Assembly (NCBI GenBank): GCA_963762315.1
Contig: CAVXKO010000004.1
Location: 1,364,001-1,428,000, forward strand
Direction: 5' to 3'
DNA: 64,000 nucleotides
Origin: RPQJ01 sp963762315
GTDB taxonomy: Bacteria > Pseudomonadota > Gammaproteobacteria > Steroidobacterales > Steroidobacteraceae
Made by a program: the position numbers and the translations under genes. The notes under the pieces are model-generated. The model was not told the origin of the DNA. It did not search any database and saw nothing but the letters and a program-made list of their open reading frames with translations. Each line of letters begins with the position of its first letter. Position 1 is the stretch's first letter. Below are positions 16,940 through 29,070 of the stretch, in pieces.

Positions 16940-17509
16940 TCAAGGGACGTTGCTGCGGCGCAACTCGGGCCAGGCGGCCTGCAGATAGGCCAGCATGGAC
17001 CACAGGGTCAGGACCGCGGCGATCACGAGCAGGACCACCCCAATCTCGTACATGGGCAGGCCGAAGACGTCCTGCCGGAACATCATCAGGCTGAGGCCCG
17101 TCATCTGCACGATGGTCTTGAATTTCCCCATGGCCGAGACGGCCACTTTCGCACGCGACCCGATGTGGGCCATCCACTCGCGCAATGCCGAGACGGTGAT
17201 CTCGCGCCCGATGATGACGGCCGCGGTGATGACGATGAAAGGCCTCGTGTCGTAGCCCACCAGCAGCACCAGGGCGACGGCAACGATCAGCTTGTCAGCC
17301 ACCGGGTCCAGGAACTCGCCGAGCGGCGTCGTGATGCCCATCCGGCGCGCGAGATACCCGTCGAGCGAGTCCGTGATCGCGGCAGCGATGAAGACGCTGG
17401 CGGCAAGCACGTGGGCCCACGGGTGGTCGAGGTAGAAAAGCGCCACCAGCAGCGGCACGGCCACGATCCGCCCGACGGTCAGCACATTGGGGAGTGAGGT
17501 CAGGTTCAC
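16940..17509 (-). CDS. pgsA: CDP-diacylglycerol--glycerol-3-phosphate 3-phosphatidyltransferase
   Basis: 189-residue membrane enzyme that makes phosphatidylglycerol phosphate, the first committed step to PG and cardiolipin. The CDP-alcohol phosphotransferase signature is intact: DSLDGYLARR, then GEFLDPVADK, giving the D-x2-DG-x2-AR-x8-G-x3-D-x3-D pattern. There are four or more hydrophobic helices. It follows uvrC by six bases, the order seen in many gammaproteobacteria (uvrC-pgsA-tRNA). Confidence 0.95.
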   Translation of the reverse strand: MNLTSLPNVLTVGRIVAVPLLVALFYLDHPWAHVLAASVFIAAAITDSLDGYLARRMGITTPLGEFLDPVADKLIVAVALVLLVGYDTRPFIVITAAVIIGREITVSALREWMAHIGSRAKVAVSAMGKFKTIVQMTGLSLMMFRQDVFGLPMYEIGVVLLVIAAVLTLWSMLAYLQAAWPELRRSNVP

Positions 17510-17515
17510 CGCGGC

Positions 17516-19336
17516 TCAGGTTCCGGAATTGACGCGTTCGAAGATCTGCTCGGCGAGCTGGCGACTGACACCATGCACCTTCGCGAGGTCCTCGATCGAT
17601 GCCTGCCGGACACCCTGCAGTCCCCCGAACGCTTTCAGCAGTTCGCGGCGCCGCTTGGGCCCCAGGCCGGGAATCTCCTCGAGCAGCGATTCGCGCCGCG
17701 CCCGGTCTCTCGACTGCCGGTGTCCGGTGATGGCGAAGCGGTGCGCTTCGTCGCGGATGCGCTGGATCAATCGCAACGCCGGCGAGTCGGCAGGCAGTAT
17801 AAGCGGCACCTCCCGACCGGGAAAGAAGATGCGCTCCTGCCCCACCCTGCGGTCCGCGCCCTTGGCGACGCCGACGACGTTCACGTCCGTGGCGCCGACG
17901 GCCGCCAACGCTTCCGTCGCGGCCCCGAGCTGCCCCGGCCCGCCGTCGATCAGCAGGAGATCGGGCATCGGCGCTTCCCCGCGCAGGATGCGCGCAAAGC
18001 GACGTTCCACGGCCTGCCGGATGCCGGCGTAATCGTCGCCTGGCGTGAGCCCGCGCAGGTTGAAGCGCCGGTAGTCGCTCTTGATCGGGCCGTCGGGCCC
18101 GAGCACCACGCACGAAGCGATCGGGGATTCGCCCATCGAGTGACTCACGTCGAAGCACTCGAGGCGCTGCGGCGTGCGCGCCAGCTCCAGCTCTCGGCCC
18201 ACGGCTTCCAGCTGGTCCGTGATCGTCGCGCGGCTCGCGGCGCGCATCTGCAACCCGAGGGTCGCGTTGTTGCGCGCCATCTCGATCCAGCGTGCGCGGG
18301 TGCCGCGCACGTTGCTGCGGATGCGCACCGCATGCCCGGCCTTCTCCGCGAGCGCGGGCTCGAGGAGGTCCGCGTCCTCCACCGGCCGGCCGACGAGGAT
18401 CTCCGCCGGGGCCTCGCGCGCAAGGTAGTACTGGGCGAGAAATCCCGCGAGCACTTCGGCCTCGTCGCCGAGGCCGCCCTTGGGGAAGAAATTGGTGCTG
18501 CCGAGATTGCGCCCGCCACGCACGAACACGACCGACACGCAATGCGTCCCGCCGGCGCCGGCAATGGCCACGGCATCCACGTCCTGTCCGTCGATGCGGC
18601 TGATGGACTGGCTCGCCTGGACCTGCTTCAGCATTGCAATCTGGTCGCGCAGGCGGGCTGCGTCCTCGAAGGCGAGACGCGAGGAAGCGTCTTCCATGCG
18701 GCGCGCAAGATCGTCGATGACTTCGGTGTTGCGCCCTTCGAGCACCTTCGCTGCATCGGCAACGTCGCGCCGGTAGTCCGCGGCGCTGATGAGCCCCACG
18801 CAGGGCGCGGTGCAGCGCTGGATCTGGTACTGCAGGCAGGGCCGCGATCGGTTGCTGAAGAAGGAATCCTCGCAAGGGCGCAGCCGGAACAGCTTCTGCA
18901 GCAGCAGCAGGGTTTCGCGCGCCGCGACGCTGTTGGGGTACGGCCCGTAGAAGCGGCCCGGCAGCTTCTTCGACCCGCGGAAATAGGCGATGCGCGGGAA
19001 CTCGTGCCCGGTGACGTGGATGTACGGGAAGCTCTTGTCGTCCTTCAGCAGCACGTTGTAGTGCGGCTTGTGGCGCTGGATGAGGTTGTACTCGAGCAGC
19101 AGCGCCTCGGTCTCGGACGACGTGACCGTCACTTCGAGCCGCGCGACCTGCGACAGCAGCGCCTGGGTCTTGTCGGAATGCGCCCTGCCCCGGAAATAGC
19201 TCGTCACGCGGTTCTTCAGGGTCCGCGCCTTGCCGATGTAGAGGATTTCGCCCTCGCGGTCGAACATCCGGTACACGCCCGGCTTGGCGGGCAGTGAGGC
19301 AAGGAAGGTCTTCAGGTCGAAGGCGGCACTGGACAC
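17516..19336 (-). CDS. uvrC: Excinuclease ABC subunit C
   Basis: 606 residues. UvrC makes both incisions in nucleotide excision repair. The GIY-YIG nuclease domain is at residues ~13-90 (KPGVYRMFDREGEILYIGKA, then TLKNRVTSYF). The Cys-rich CEDSFFSNRSRPCLQYQIQRC segment follows, then a UVR motif near 200-230, the RNase H-like second nuclease core (LLLIDGGPGQL), and two C-terminal HhH motifs (EIPGLGPKRRRELLKAFG, VHGVSRQLAEQIF). Full length and unbroken, upstream of pgsA. Confidence 0.97.
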   Translation of the reverse strand: MSSAAFDLKTFLASLPAKPGVYRMFDREGEILYIGKARTLKNRVTSYFRGRAHSDKTQALLSQVARLEVTVTSSETEALLLEYNLIQRHKPHYNVLLKDDKSFPYIHVTGHEFPRIAYFRGSKKLPGRFYGPYPNSVAARETLLLLQKLFRLRPCEDSFFSNRSRPCLQYQIQRCTAPCVGLISAADYRRDVADAAKVLEGRNTEVIDDLARRMEDASSRLAFEDAARLRDQIAMLKQVQASQSISRIDGQDVDAVAIAGAGGTHCVSVVFVRGGRNLGSTNFFPKGGLGDEAEVLAGFLAQYYLAREAPAEILVGRPVEDADLLEPALAEKAGHAVRIRSNVRGTRARWIEMARNNATLGLQMRAASRATITDQLEAVGRELELARTPQRLECFDVSHSMGESPIASCVVLGPDGPIKSDYRRFNLRGLTPGDDYAGIRQAVERRFARILRGEAPMPDLLLIDGGPGQLGAATEALAAVGATDVNVVGVAKGADRRVGQERIFFPGREVPLILPADSPALRLIQRIRDEAHRFAITGHRQSRDRARRESLLEEIPGLGPKRRRELLKAFGGLQGVRQASIEDLAKVHGVSRQLAEQIFERVNSGT

Positions 19337-19347
19337 TGAGCGGCATT

Positions 19348-19998
19348 CTACGCGACCTCGCCAGTTCGCTCGCTCGCCCGACGACGGCCCGGAACATTGC
19401 GGGCGTCAGGCGTCCGTGTATTCGTGTTGTAGCGGCTGCAGTGGTAGGAATCGACCATGCGCAGGCCGCGGGGCAGCTCGAACTGCGCGCCGTGCACGAA
19501 CTTCGCTGCGGAGGCCTTGAGGCCGCAGGCGCGCAGGATCGCGCCATGCGCGATGGAGCCGAGCGCCAGCAACACCGTGCCGGGCGCGAGACCGGCAATC
19601 TCCGCGGCAAGGTACCGGTTGCAAGTCCGGATTTCCTCGGGCGTCGGCTTGTTCCCTGGCGGAACGCACTTGACCGCATTGGTGATGCGGGCGCCGATCA
19701 GTGCCAGCCCGTCGTCACGCGACACGGACGTGCTTGCGCTCGCGAATCCGAATGCGTGCAGCGTCTCGTACAGCAGGATGCCCGCGTGATCGCCGGTGAA
19801 CGGACGCCCCGTGGCATTCGCGCCATGAAAGCCCGGGGCGAGGCCGACGACGAGCAACCGGACGTCGCGAGCGCCAAACGGTGCCACGGGCGCGCAGTGG
19901 TATTGCGGGTACTGACGCTTGCCCTCGGTGAGGAACCCGGCGAGCCGCGGGCAGAGCGTGCAGCGCGGATCGAAGGACGTATTGGCTGGCGTCGTCAT
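19348..19998 (-). CDS. Type 5 (UdgB-like) uracil-DNA glycosylase
   Basis: About 216 residues from ATG 19998. It has an iron-sulfur-type cysteine pattern (CTLCPRLAGF, then VKCVPPGNKP, TCNRYL), the active-site loop GLAPGFHGANATGRPFTGDH and the late motif DSYHCSRYNTNT. These define family 5 uracil-DNA glycosylases, which excise uracil and related bases. After YNTNT the expected GRLTPAMFRAVVGRASELA is one frame over, so a one-base insertion near 19427 probably alters the last ~20 residues as read. Longer upstream starts run through the palindromic repeats and are not supported. Confidence 0.85.
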   Translation of the reverse strand: MTTPANTSFDPRCTLCPRLAGFLTEGKRQYPQYHCAPVAPFGARDVRLLVVGLAPGFHGANATGRPFTGDHAGILLYETLHAFGFASASTSVSRDDGLALIGARITNAVKCVPPGNKPTPEEIRTCNRYLAAEIAGLAPGTVLLALGSIAHGAILRACGLKASAAKFVHGAQFELPRGLRMVDSYHCSRYNTNTRTPDARNVPGRRRASERTGEVA

Positions 19999-20029
19999 GT
20001 CACGAAGAGCATAACAGTCGACGCCGGAG

Positions 20030-20163
20030 GCCCTCACCCGCGCCATGCGCGACCTCTCCCGGGGGACCGGGAGAGGTGTGCGGACGAGCAGCTCTCCCGG
20101 GGGACCGGGAGAGGTGTGCGGGGCGATCAACTCTCCCGGGGGGACCGGGAGAGGTGTGCGGGG
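20030..20163. repeat. Intergenic CTCTCCCG palindromes, three tandem units
   Basis: Three units of 38-39 bases begin at 20054, 20092 and 20131. Each holds CTCTCCCGGGGGACCGGGAG AGG (with an extra G in the third) and ends GTGTGCGG. The array is preceded by CCCTCACCCGCGCCATGCGC, the leader seen with the same palindromes at 31192 and 41334. It lies between aceA and the glycosylase gene. Confidence 0.85.
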
Positions 20164-20171
20164 TGGTCAGC

Positions 20172-21482
20172 TCAGTGGTGGGCGCCGCCCGTGTTGAACT
20201 GCTCTTCCTCGGTCGAGCCGTGCATGGCGGTCGTCGAGGAATGGCCTTCCTGGATCACGTTGGTCACGTCGTCGAAGTAGCCCGTGCCCACTTCCTGCTG
20301 GTGCGACACGAACGTGTAGCCGCGATCGCGCGCCGCGAACTCGGGCTCCTGCACCTTCTCGACGTACGCCGTCATGCCGCTCTTCACGTATTCCTGCGCG
20401 AGGTCGAACATGTGGAACCACATGTTGTGGATGCCGGCCAGCGTGATGAACTGGTACTTGTAGCCCATCGCGCCCAGCTCGCGCTGGAACTTGGCGATGG
20501 TCGCGTCGTCGAGGTTCTTCTTCCAGTTGAACGACGGCGAGCAGTTGTACGCGAGCAGCTTGCCCGGGTACTGCTTGCGGATCGCTTCGGCGAACTTCTT
20601 CGCGAACGCGAGGTCCGGCTTGCCGGTCTCGCACCACACCATGTCCGCGTACGGCGCGTACGCGAGGCCGCGGGAGATCGACTGCTCGACGCCCGGCTTG
20701 GTGCGATAGAAGCCTTCCGGCGTGCGCTCGCCCGTGCAGAACGGCTTGTCGTTCGGGTCCACGTCGCTCGTGAGCAGGTCGGCCGCTTCGGCGTCCGTGC
20801 GGGCGAGGATGATGGTCGGCACGCCCATCACGTCGGCCGCGAGGCGCGCCGCGATCAGCTTCTGCACCGCCTCCTGCGAGGGCACGAGCACCTTGCCGCC
20901 CATGTGGCCGCACTTCTTCACCGAGGCCAGCTGGTCCTCGAAGTGCACGCCGCCGGCGCCGGCGCGGATCATCGCCTTCATCAGCTCGAAGGCGTTCAGC
21001 ACGCCGCCGAAACCCGCTTCCGCATCCGCCACGATCGGCGCGAAGAAATCGACGTAGTCCTTGTGACCGGCCGTGATGCCCTTCGAGTGCTGGATCTCGT
21101 CGGCGCGCTTGAACGACGAGTTGATGCGCTCGATGACCTTCGGCACGGAGTCGACCGGGTACAGGGACTGGTCGGGGTACATCGACATGTACGAGTTGTT
21201 GTCGGCGGCGACCTGCCAGCCCGACAGGTAGATGGCCTTGATGCCGGCCTTCACCTGCTGCATCGCCTGGCCGCCCGTGAGCGCGCCGAGGCAGTTGACG
21301 TACGGCTCCGTGTTGACGAGCTTCCAGAGCTTTTCTGCGCCCATGCGGGCGAGCGTGTGTTCGATCTGGACGCTGCCGCGCAGACGCACGACGTCCTCCG
21401 CCTTGTACGTGCGCTTGATGCCCTTCCAGCGAGGATCCGTCTCCCACGCCTTGCGCAGCTGGTCCGCAGTCTGGTTCGTCAT
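20172..21482 (-). CDS. aceA: Isocitrate lyase
   Basis: 436 residues, intact. It cleaves isocitrate to glyoxylate and succinate in the glyoxylate shunt, for growth on acetate or fatty acids. The active-site KKCGHMGGK is present, along with LSGWQVAADNN near the N-terminus, GVHFEDQLASV, and the C-terminal motif PSFNWKKNL. It lies directly downstream of aceB in the same direction. Confidence 0.97.
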   Translation of the reverse strand: MTNQTADQLRKAWETDPRWKGIKRTYKAEDVVRLRGSVQIEHTLARMGAEKLWKLVNTEPYVNCLGALTGGQAMQQVKAGIKAIYLSGWQVAADNNSYMSMYPDQSLYPVDSVPKVIERINSSFKRADEIQHSKGITAGHKDYVDFFAPIVADAEAGFGGVLNAFELMKAMIRAGAGGVHFEDQLASVKKCGHMGGKVLVPSQEAVQKLIAARLAADVMGVPTIILARTDAEAADLLTSDVDPNDKPFCTGERTPEGFYRTKPGVEQSISRGLAYAPYADMVWCETGKPDLAFAKKFAEAIRKQYPGKLLAYNCSPSFNWKKNLDDATIAKFQRELGAMGYKYQFITLAGIHNMWFHMFDLAQEYVKSGMTAYVEKVQEPEFAARDRGYTFVSHQQEVGTGYFDDVTNVIQEGHSSTTAMHGSTEEEQFNTGGAHH

Positions 21483-21521
21483 GTCATCGTCCTCGTGTCT
21501 CTAAAACCTGTGTCCTGGAAA

Positions 21522-23130
21522 TCAGTCGATCGCCCGGTACGCCGGCAGCGTCAGGAACGTCTCGAACGAATCGTCCGTGGTGATGGCGTCGATGAGCTTC
21601 GCGGCGCGCTCGAAGTTGCCGCTGGCAAAGGCCGCCTCGCCGAGCTTCGCGCGCAGCTTCGCGAGTTCCTCGCGCGTAATCTGCCGGAAAAGCTCGACGG
21701 TAACCTTGCGACCATCGTCCAACACGCCGCTCGGGTGGTGGATCCACTGCCAGACCTGCGAGCGGGAAATCTCGGCCGTCGCGGCGTCTTCCATCAGGTT
21801 GTGGATCGGCACGCAGCCGTTGCCGCCGAGCCAGGCGGCCATGTACTGGATCGAGACGTCGACGTTGTTGCGCAGGCCCTGCTTCCGTGATCGTGCCCGG
21901 CGGGATCGCCAGCAGGTCCGCCGCCGTGACCTTCACGTCGTCGAGCGTGCGATGCAGCTGGTTGGGCGTGGGCATCAGGCGGTCGAACACTTCCATCGCG
22001 ATCGGCACGAGGCCCGGGTGCGCCACCCAGGTGCCGTCGTGGCCGTCGCCGGCCTCGCGCTCCTTGTCGGCGCGCACCTTGGCGATCGCCGCGTCGTTCG
22101 CTGCCGCGTCGCCCTTGATCGGGATCTGCGCTGCCATGCCTCCCATCGCGAACGCGCCGCGGCGGTGCGTCGTCTTGATCAGCAGCTTCGAGTACGAGCG
22201 CAGGAAGTGCGTCGTCATCGTCACCTGGCCGCGCTCGGGCAGTACCTTGTCCGGGTAGCGGTTGAACTTCTTGATGAAGCTGAAGATGTAGTCCCAGCGG
22301 CCGCAGTTGAGCCCGACGATGTAGTCGCGCAGCTCCCACAGGATCTCGTCCATCTCGAAGGCAGCGAGGATCACCTCGATCAGCAGCGTCGCCTTGATGG
22401 TCTGCGGCGCGAGACCCAGGCGCGCCTCGGCGTGCTTGAACACGTCCGCCCACAGCCGCGCCTCGACGTGGCTCTCGGTCTTCGGCAGGTAGAAGTAGGG
22501 GCCAGTACCGCGCCGCTTCAGTTCGGCGTGGTTGTGGAAGAGGTACAGGCCGAAGTCGACGAACGCGCCGGGGATCTGCTGCCCGTCGACCCGGATGTGC
22601 TTTTCGTAGAGATGCCAGCCGCGCGGCCGGACGATCAGGGTGGCGATCGTCGGGTTGAGCCGGTAGCTCTTCCCTTCCGGGCTGGTGAACTCGATGCGGC
22701 GCGCCACGGCATCGCGCAGGTTGATCTGACCCTGCACGACGTTGTCCCACGTGGGCGTCATCGAGTCTTCGCAGTCGGCCATGAAGACTTTCGCGCCCGA
22801 GTTGAGCGCGTTGATCACCATCTTGCGCTCGGTGGGGCCGGTGATCTCGACGCGGCGATCCTGCAGGTCGGCCGGGATCGCGGTCACACGCCATTCGCTG
22901 TCGCGGATGGACTGGGTCTCGGGCAGGAAATCCGGCAGCTTGCCGGCGTCGATCTCCTTCTGGCGGACCTCGCGGCGTGCCAGCAGCTCGGTGACACGGG
23001 GCCCGAACTTGCGGGCCAGCTCCACGACGAAATCCATCGCCTCACGGGTCAGGATCGTTTCAAATCCCGGTCGCGAGGTCGCAACGATCTCGCAGCCCGG
23101 TGGAAGATCGAGCTTCGTCTGTGTGCTCAA
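21522..23130 (-). CDS. aceB: Malate synthase A, one frameshift
   Basis: It condenses glyoxylate with acetyl-CoA to give malate, the partner of aceA. TTG 23130 (STQTKLDLPPGCEIV) with GGAG six bases upstream is a better start than the long upstream extension. Core motifs include NALNSGAKVFMADCEDSMTP, RPRGWHLYEKH, GRWDYIFSFIKKF and GTWVAHPGL. At about 21877 a GGG run has one base too many, diverting GTITEAG away from LRNNVDVSIQYMAAWLGGNG. The rest continues to 21522. Removing one base gives 536 codons, a normal AceB. Confidence 0.92.
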
Positions 23131-23262
23131 GGCGTACTCCGTGACGAAAGGCTGCGTCCGGCAGACCCGGCGAGCCCGAACCGACGGCGTGTTGCACCGC
23201 ACAAAGAGAATAGACTTGGCACCCCTCGCGATCAAGTACCCACAAGTACCAATTTCCCTGCG

Positions 23263-23913
23263 GTGGGCTGGCTTCCGGTGCAACTGGTCCTGTTCAACAA
23301 GCCGTTCGGGGTGCTGCCCCAGTTCACGAGCACGGACGGGCGCCCGTGCCTGCGTGATTTTGTTGCCCTGCAGGGCGTCTATCCGGCCGGGCGGCTCGAT
23401 TTCGACAGCGAAGGCCTGATGCTGCTGACGGATTTCGGGCCCTGGCAGGCGCGCATCAGCCAGCCCGGATCGCCATTCGTGAAGCGCTACCGGGTGCAGG
23501 TCGAAGGCGCTCCGGACGACTCGGCCCTCGAACCGCTGCGACGTGGAATCGTACTGAAGGATGGGCCCACCCTGCCCGCCCAGGCGAGGCTCATCGATGA
23601 ACCGGCGGGAATCTGGCCGCGGGTACCGCCCATTCGCGTCCGCAAGGCCATCCCCGACCGCTGGATCGAAATCGAGCTACGCGAGGGACGCAATCGCCAG
23701 GTCCGGCGCATGACGGCCGCCCTCGGATTTCCGACCCTGCGGCTGATCCGCTGGGCCATTGGTCCGTGGAGCGTCGAGGGCCTGGAACCGGGGGCCTGGC
23801 GGGTCGTGCCAGCCGACGAGGCGGAGCGCGTCCTGGCGGCCGGCCGGCCTGTCAGGCCGAGCGGGCCTTCGTCGCGATCCGCATCGCGAGCTCGAGGGCC
23901 TGCTCGTAATTGA
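23263..23913 (+). CDS. RluE-like rRNA large-subunit pseudouridine synthase
   Basis: About 216 residues from GTG 23263; GTG 23278 is also possible. The pseudouridine synthase catalytic motif is GRLDFDSEGLMLLTD, with the nucleophile aspartate in GRLDFD. KPFGVLPQFTS and the late GRNRQVRRMTAALGFPTLRLIR are typical of the RsuA/RluE group, which modifies single uridines in rRNA. The last 20 codons overlap the end of the convergent DAHP synthase gene by 62 bases. Confidence 0.85.
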   Translation: MGWLPVQLVLFNKPFGVLPQFTSTDGRPCLRDFVALQGVYPAGRLDFDSEGLMLLTDFGPWQARISQPGSPFVKRYRVQVEGAPDDSALEPLRRGIVLKDGPTLPAQARLIDEPAGIWPRVPPIRVRKAIPDRWIEIELREGRNRQVRRMTAALGFPTLRLIRWAIGPWSVEGLEPGAWRVVPADEAERVLAAGRPVRPSGPSSRSASRARGPARN

Positions 23914-25208
23914 GGCGAGGATCGACCTGGGTGCGGTAGGCACGCGAAAGATCGCCGTCCCCGAGCCCGCGTGCGCCGCCGGTGCACTCCGTGACGTCCT
24001 CGCCCGTCAGTTCGAAGTGCACGCCGCCGAGGTAGCTGCCCATCGCCCGGTGGACTTTCACCGCGGCCTCGAGTTCTCCCACGATGTTCTCGAAGCGGCG
24101 GGTCTTCACGCCCGTACTGGTCGATTCCGTGTTGCCGTGCATCGGGTCGCACATCCAGAGCACCGGCACGCCGGTCGCCTGCACCGCCTTGATGAGCCCC
24201 GGCAGCTTGCTCTCGACGTGTGGCCGCGCCCATGCGATGAATGAGCACCAGCCGGCCGGGCTCGTGCAGCGGGTTCAGCACTTCGCACAGGCCTTGTACC
24301 CACGCCGTCTCCATCGCCGGGCCGACTTTCACACCGACCGGGTTCGCGATGCCGCGGCAATACTCGACGTGCGCACCGTCGAGATCGGCCGTACGCATGC
24401 CGATCCACGGCAGGTGCGTCGAGAGGTTGTACCAGCGGTTCTGGCGCGGGATGTAGCGCGTCTGCGCCTGCTCGTACAGGAGGTGCAGCGCTTCGTGGCT
24501 CGCGTAGAACGGCGCGCGGCTCGCTTCGTGCACGCGGCTGCCGCTCATCGCTTCGAAGAAGTCCAGCGAGTCCGCGATCGACGCGGCGATCTGGCGATAC
24601 TGGTCACGCCACGGCGAGTGGTGCACGAACTCGAGGTCCCAGTACTCGGGGTGGTGCAGGTCGGCGAAGCCGCCGTCGATCAGTGCGCGGACGAAATTGA
24701 GCGTCAGTGCCGCGCGCTCGTAGCCGCGCAGCAGGAGTTCCGGATCCGGCTCGCGGTCCGCCGGAGTGAAATCGGGGCGGTTCACGAGATCGCCGCGATA
24801 ACAGGGCAGCGTGACCCCGTCGCGCGTCTCGGTGTCCGCCGAGCGCGGCTTGGCGTACTGGCCCGCGAAACGGCCCACGCGGATGACGGGTTTCTTGAGC
24901 CCGTGCAGCAGCACCAGGCTCATCTGCAGCAGGATCTTGAGCTTGCGGGCAATCTGCCCGGACTCGCAGTCGTCGAAGCTCTCGGCGCAGTCGCCACCCT
25001 GCAGCAGGAAACGCTCCCCGCGCTGGGCCTCGGCAATCTGCTGCCTGAGCGCCTCGACTTCCCAGGACACGACGATCGGCGGCAGCCTGCTGAGCGCATC
25101 CACGGCCCGTGCGAGGGCCGCGGGGTCCCGGTACACGGGTTGCTGCCGGGCGGGACGGGTCGTCCAGCTGGTGGGCGACCAATCTCCCGAGGGTGGTGTC
25201 GCAATCAT
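23852..25208 (-). CDS. 3-deoxy-7-phosphoheptulonate synthase, class II, one frameshift
   Basis: First enzyme of aromatic amino acid synthesis, joining PEP and erythrose-4-phosphate. It is the plant-like class II form. Motifs are GERFLLQGGDCAESFDDC, RVGRFAGQYAKPRS, CYRGDLVN, NRWYNLSTHLPWIG, GVKVGPAM, LWMCDPMHGNT and GGVHFELTGEDVTECTGG. At about 24221 one base is inserted between RLVLIHRMGAA and HVESKLPGLIKAVQATG. Removing it gives 452 codons. No other DAHP synthase gene is visible in the window. Confidence 0.93.
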
Positions 25209-25358
25209 CCGCGGATCTTACCCGAAACTTTGCAACGCAAAAGAATGGGGGTGTTGGGAACGCGCGCGGCCTGTCAAAATCGCGCCCCTCATAAAGACTG
25301 CCCGGCCGTGCCTGTGCACGGTCCCAGACGGATCGGGCGGCACACACCAGGAGTCATC

Positions 25359-26527
25359 ATGCAGAAGGTCCTCATCCTCGGCGCGGGCAAGATCGGTGCG
25401 CTGATCTCGGGTCTGCTTGCCGATTGCGGCGATTACAGGGTGCACGTCGCCGACGTGAACCCCGCCGCCGCGCGTTCCGTCGTGGACGCACACGGCCTGC
25501 CGAATCTCGAAGCGCACTCGTTCGACGCGCGCGACCCGGCCGCGCTCGAGGCGCACCTGCGCCAGCACCCGGCCGACGCGATCATTTCGAGCCTGCCTTT
25601 CTACTGCAACGTCCTGGTGGCGGAAGTGGCGAAGAAAGTCGGCGCGCACTATTTCGACCTCACCGAGGACGTCGCCGTGACCCGCGCCGTGCGCAAGCTC
25701 GCGGACGGCTCGAAGCAGGCATTCGTGCCGCAGTGCGGCCTCGCGCCCGGCTTCATCAGCATCGCCGCGAACGCGCTGATCCAGCACTTCGACGAGATCC
25801 GCAGCGTGAAGCTGCGCGTGGGCGCCCTGCCCCAGCACCCGAACAACGCGTTGAAGTACTCGCTCACGTGGTCGACCGACGGCCTCATCAACGAGTACGG
25901 CAATCCCTGCGAGGCGCTGGTGGACGGCCGCTACGTCGAAGCCGCGCCGCTCGAAGGCCTCGAGGAGATCGAGATCGACGGCACGCTGTACGAGGCCTTC
26001 AACACCTCGGGCGGGCTCGGCTCGCTCGCCGACACCTACGGCAGCAAGGTGCAGGTTATGGACTACAAGACCATCCGCTATCCGGGCCACTGCGGCCAGA
26101 TGCGCCTGCTGATGAACGACCTCAAGCTCAACCAGGACCGCGCCACGCTGAAGCGCGTGCTCGAGAACGCCGTGCCGCAGACGCTGCAGGACGTCGTGAT
26201 CGTCTACGTGGCCGTCGCCGGCCGCCAGGACGGCGAATTGCGCGAAGAGAACTACGTCAGCAAGATCTATCCGCAGATGATCGCGGGCCGGCTGTGGTCG
26301 GCGATCCAGGTGACCACCGCCGCCGGCATCGCGGCGGTCGTGGATCTCGTGTTGCGCGAGCCCGGCCGCTACCACGGCTTCGTGCGCCAGGAAGACTTCA
26401 GCCTCGTCGACGTGCTCGCCAATCGCTTCGGCCGGCACTACGCCGACGGCGGCTCCAAGGACGTCTCGGCCCGCATGGTCGTCGCCGGCAAGACGGGACA
26501 CCAGCGCCTGGCACGGGAGATGCACTG

Positions 26528-26528
<1 letters not shown>
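25359..26528 (+). CDS. Saccharopine dehydrogenase family protein (lysine catabolism)
   Basis: 389 residues from ATG 25359 with AGGAG six bases upstream. The Rossmann N-terminus is VLILGAGKIGALISGLLAD. The substrate half contains QCGLAPGFISIAAN, LPQHPNNALKYSLTWS, EYGNPCEAL and FNTSGGLGSL, the pattern of the LYS9-type enzyme that oxidises saccharopine to aminoadipate semialdehyde and glutamate. It is translationally coupled (TGATG) to the aldehyde dehydrogenase that would take that product. Confidence 0.88.
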
Positions 26529-28043
<1,515 letters not shown>

Positions 28044-28055
<12 letters not shown>

Positions 28056-28991
28056 CCTCGGCTTCGACAGGTCGCGATACACGGTGCGGACGAAACTCTC
28101 GGGGCTCACCGCACCCTTCGCATAGCGCTCGTCGAAATCACCCGTGAGGTGCAACGCGAGCACTTCGTCCAGGCTGGAACCCGCCTCGACCTGTTCGCGC
28201 ACCTTGCGGCCGACCGCGACCAGCATGTCCCGGTACGCGGCGAGTTCCGCGCGCGTCGCCACCGGGCCGTGTCCCGGAATTACGGCCGTCTGCGCATCGC
28301 TGCGCGCCAGGACCGCTTCGAGCGCGGCCACGACACCGGCCAGCGAGCCACCGCTCGCGACGTCGATGAACGGATACCCGCCGTTGTAGAAAAGATCGCC
28401 GACGTGGACGGCGTTCGCTTCCTGCCAGCGCACGATCACGTCCGAATCCGTATGCGCGTCCGCGACGTGCACGATGCCGATCCGCTCGCCGTCGAGCTGG
28501 ATCGCCAGCGAATCCGCGAAGGTGACGACCGGCAAAGCCGCGGCGGGAGAGGCAGGAACCTTGGTGTCGTATTCCTCGACCACCTGCGGTCGGCTCATCC
28601 GCTCGCGCACGCTCTCGTGCGCCACGACGGTCGCCCCTGCTTTCGCGAGCGCCTCGTTGCCGCCCGTGTGATCGGGGTGCCAGTGCGTATTCACGATGAA
28701 GCGGACCGGCGTCCGCCCCACGCGGGCCAGCACCTCCTGCAACTGCGGCGCGAGACCCGCGACGCCATCGTCGACCAGCACCGTGCCGCTCGGGCCCGAC
28801 CAGACGGCGATATTGCCGCCGGAACTCATCAGTACGCTCAGGTTCGGGCGCACCTGCTGCACGCGGTAGTCCGGCTTCGCGGCGACGGCCGCGGCCGGTG
28901 TCGCGGGAGGACTCGCCGCCTGCGCCTGGCAGAGCAGCGGGAAGCACGCCAGGCAGGCGATCGAGGCGAAAACGCGACGTACGGCGGACAT
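28044..28991 (-). CDS. Periplasmic metallo-beta-lactamase-fold hydrolase
   Basis: 315 residues with a signal peptide (VFASIACLACFPLLCQAQA). The zinc-binding motif HWHPDHTGG is intact, with further ligands in VHVADAHTDSD, VHVGDLFYNGGYPF and VIPGHGPV. The overall layout resembles the large group of exported MBL hydrolases rather than a proven antibiotic-resistance enzyme. The substrate is unknown. Confidence 0.85.
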
Positions 28992-29070
28992 GCGGGTGCG
29001 GAACCTCTGGCGGGGCCGGGAAACCCCCTGAAGTATAGGCGACCGCAACGCGAAGGGAGCGGCTGCTATC

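Noticed and set aside
20054..20163. Possible CRISPR array
   Set aside because: The 38-39 base units are palindromic throughout with almost no unique spacer; it is the same intergenic repeat family as elsewhere. No cas genes are present.
21577..23262. Long plus-strand extension in front of the RluE-like gene
   Set aside because: It is antisense to aceB; homology to pseudouridine synthases begins only near 23280.
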